Shown one piece after another: positions 6,323-7,039 of a DNA stretch of 7,039 nt (position 1 is its first letter; the number at the start of each line of letters is the position of its first letter). The stretch covers positions 1-7,039 of the forward strand of contig CAIPWG010000391.1 of assembly GCA_903868655.1 (NCBI GenBank). The letters run 5' to 3'. The translations under genes and the position numbers were made by a program. Below the pieces are notes generated by a model. The model saw nothing but the letters and a program-made list of their open reading frames with translations. It was not told the origin of the DNA and searched no databases. The DNA is from an uncultured Sphingomonadales bacterium. Lineage in GTDB: Bacteria > Pseudomonadota > Alphaproteobacteria > Sphingomonadales > Sphingomonadaceae.

Positions 6323-7039
6323 ATGCGAAGGTTTCTGGTCGGGACATGTCTTGTCATGGGGTCGGCAAACGCCCAGACCCCGCCCCCTGCCCACTACACT
6401 GCGGCAGACTTGTTCGCCATGGCCGGGCAGGCGTTGGCGGAAGGCGATAATGCAACCGCGATCGACTTATACCTGGCATTGGAGCACGATCCTGACAGCG
6501 ACATTCGGTGCGAAGCGCGGTTTCGCCACGCGCAAGTGCTGGAACATGACAAGGCTTGGATTTCAGCTGCGGTTCTGCTGCGTGCGATCCTGGATGAAAA
6601 GCCCAAGGCGCAACCGGCGCGACTGGAACTGGCCAAAGCACTCGCCGCGATCGGGAATGAGGCCGATGCTAGGCGCATACTGCGTGCAGCCCAAGCAGAC
6701 GGCTTGCCGCCGCAAGTGGCACAGGCGGTCAACCAATTCGCTGCGGCCCTGCGCTCTGCCAAACCGTATGGCGGATCGCTGGAGCTGGGTCTTGCTCCCA
6801 GCAGCAATGCCAACCGCGCCACATCATCACCCACGCTCAATTCGATTTTCGGCCCGCTCGATCTGTCGCACGATGCGCAGGCACAATCGGGCGTGGGGCT
6901 CAATCTTGGCGGGCAGGGCTTTGTCCAGGTACCCGTGTCACCGGCAGCGGCACTGACGGCGCGCCTGTCATCCAGGAACACGCTGTACCGCATGCGCGAA
7001 TTCAATGATTCCACTTTTGCGGCGGATGCTGGTCTGGCG
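6323..7039 (+). CDS. TPR and beta-barrel outer-membrane protein, Slam/DUF560-like, N-terminal part
   Basis: The frame is open from the ATG to the window edge, giving 239 residues of an incomplete protein. Residues 1-17 are a signal peptide (RR, hydrophobic core, A-N-A cleavage site before Gln18), so it is exported. Residues 26-142 are alanine-rich helices in repeating pairs, such as AGQALAEGDNATAIDLYLAL and ARLELAKALAAIGNEADARR, typical of TPR units. From about 148 the character changes to alternating strands: GSLELGLAPSSNANRATS, then SGVGLNLGGQGFVQVP and ALTARLSSRNTLYRMREF. This is how the C-terminal barrel of surface lipoprotein assembly modifier (Slam, DUF560) proteins begins. Slam proteins move lipoproteins or other clients to the cell surface; the client here is unknown. 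The ATG has GAGG only two bases upstream, so GTG at 6320 or TTG at 6302 are alternative starts, but the ATG gives the best signal peptide. It lies after the rplI terminator and is a separate transcription unit. Confidence 0.75.
   Translation, partial: MRRFLVGTCLVMGSANAQTPPPAHYTAADLFAMAGQALAEGDNATAIDLYLALEHDPDSDIRCEARFRHAQVLEHDKAWISAAVLLRAILDEKPKAQPARLELAKALAAIGNEADARRILRAAQADGLPPQVAQAVNQFAAALRSAKPYGGSLELGLAPSSNANRATSSPTLNSIFGPLDLSHDAQAQSGVGLNLGGQGFVQVPVSPAAALTARLSSRNTLYRMREFNDSTFAADAGLA

Noticed and set aside
4638..6347. Long open frame on the minus strand (569 codons) across rpsF, rpsR and rplI
   Set aside because: It is antisense to three certain ribosomal protein genes and the terminator. 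Its translation resembles no family I know, and high-GC codon bias readily keeps this frame open.

Overview
The window looks like chromosomal DNA of a moderately GC-rich alphaproteobacterium, most likely a member of the Sphingomonadales. The evidence is the FYDLN-type zinc-ribbon gene divergent from aroA-cmk (a typical alphaproteobacterial neighbourhood), a CP4-like class II EPSP synthase, a 198-residue ribosomal protein L9 with an acidic tail, and the form of S18 and S6. The lineage is inferred from protein character only; no rRNA or phylogeny was available.

Left part (1-1646): the first 49 codons of a crotonase-family (enoyl-CoA hydratase/isomerase) gene run leftward out of the window. Divergent from it is an APC-superfamily amino acid permease gene. 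The permease reading frame ends inside the antisense strand of a leftward tRNA-Ala(GGC) gene, so the two genes overlap tail to tail by 30 bases.

Middle (1647-4295): a hairpin-rich spacer precedes the leftward FYDLN-acid gene. A 185-base divergent region then leads to aroA (class II EPSP synthase, GTG start) and cmk (cytidylate kinase), which overlap by ATGA and are surely cotranscribed. rpsA, which follows cmk in many proteobacteria, is absent. Instead there is a 128-base spacer with a perfect 14-base palindrome, then a single-domain PilZ gene.

Right part (4424-7039): the PilZ gene is followed by a structured leader and the ribosomal protein operon rpsF-rpsR-rplI (S6, S18, L9), closed by a textbook intrinsic terminator. 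Past the terminator starts a new gene, cut by the window edge. It has a signal peptide, a TPR-like helical region and the start of a beta-barrel, and resembles surface lipoprotein assembly modifier (Slam/DUF560) proteins.

Most of the window is ordinary housekeeping DNA and I see no evidence for a wholly new multi-gene system. The points worth a second look are the permease/tRNA overlap, the Gly in the CP4-like EPSP synthase active-site motif, the PilZ gene where rpsA is often found, the rpsF leader with a possible S6:S18 mimic, and the truncated Slam-like gene.
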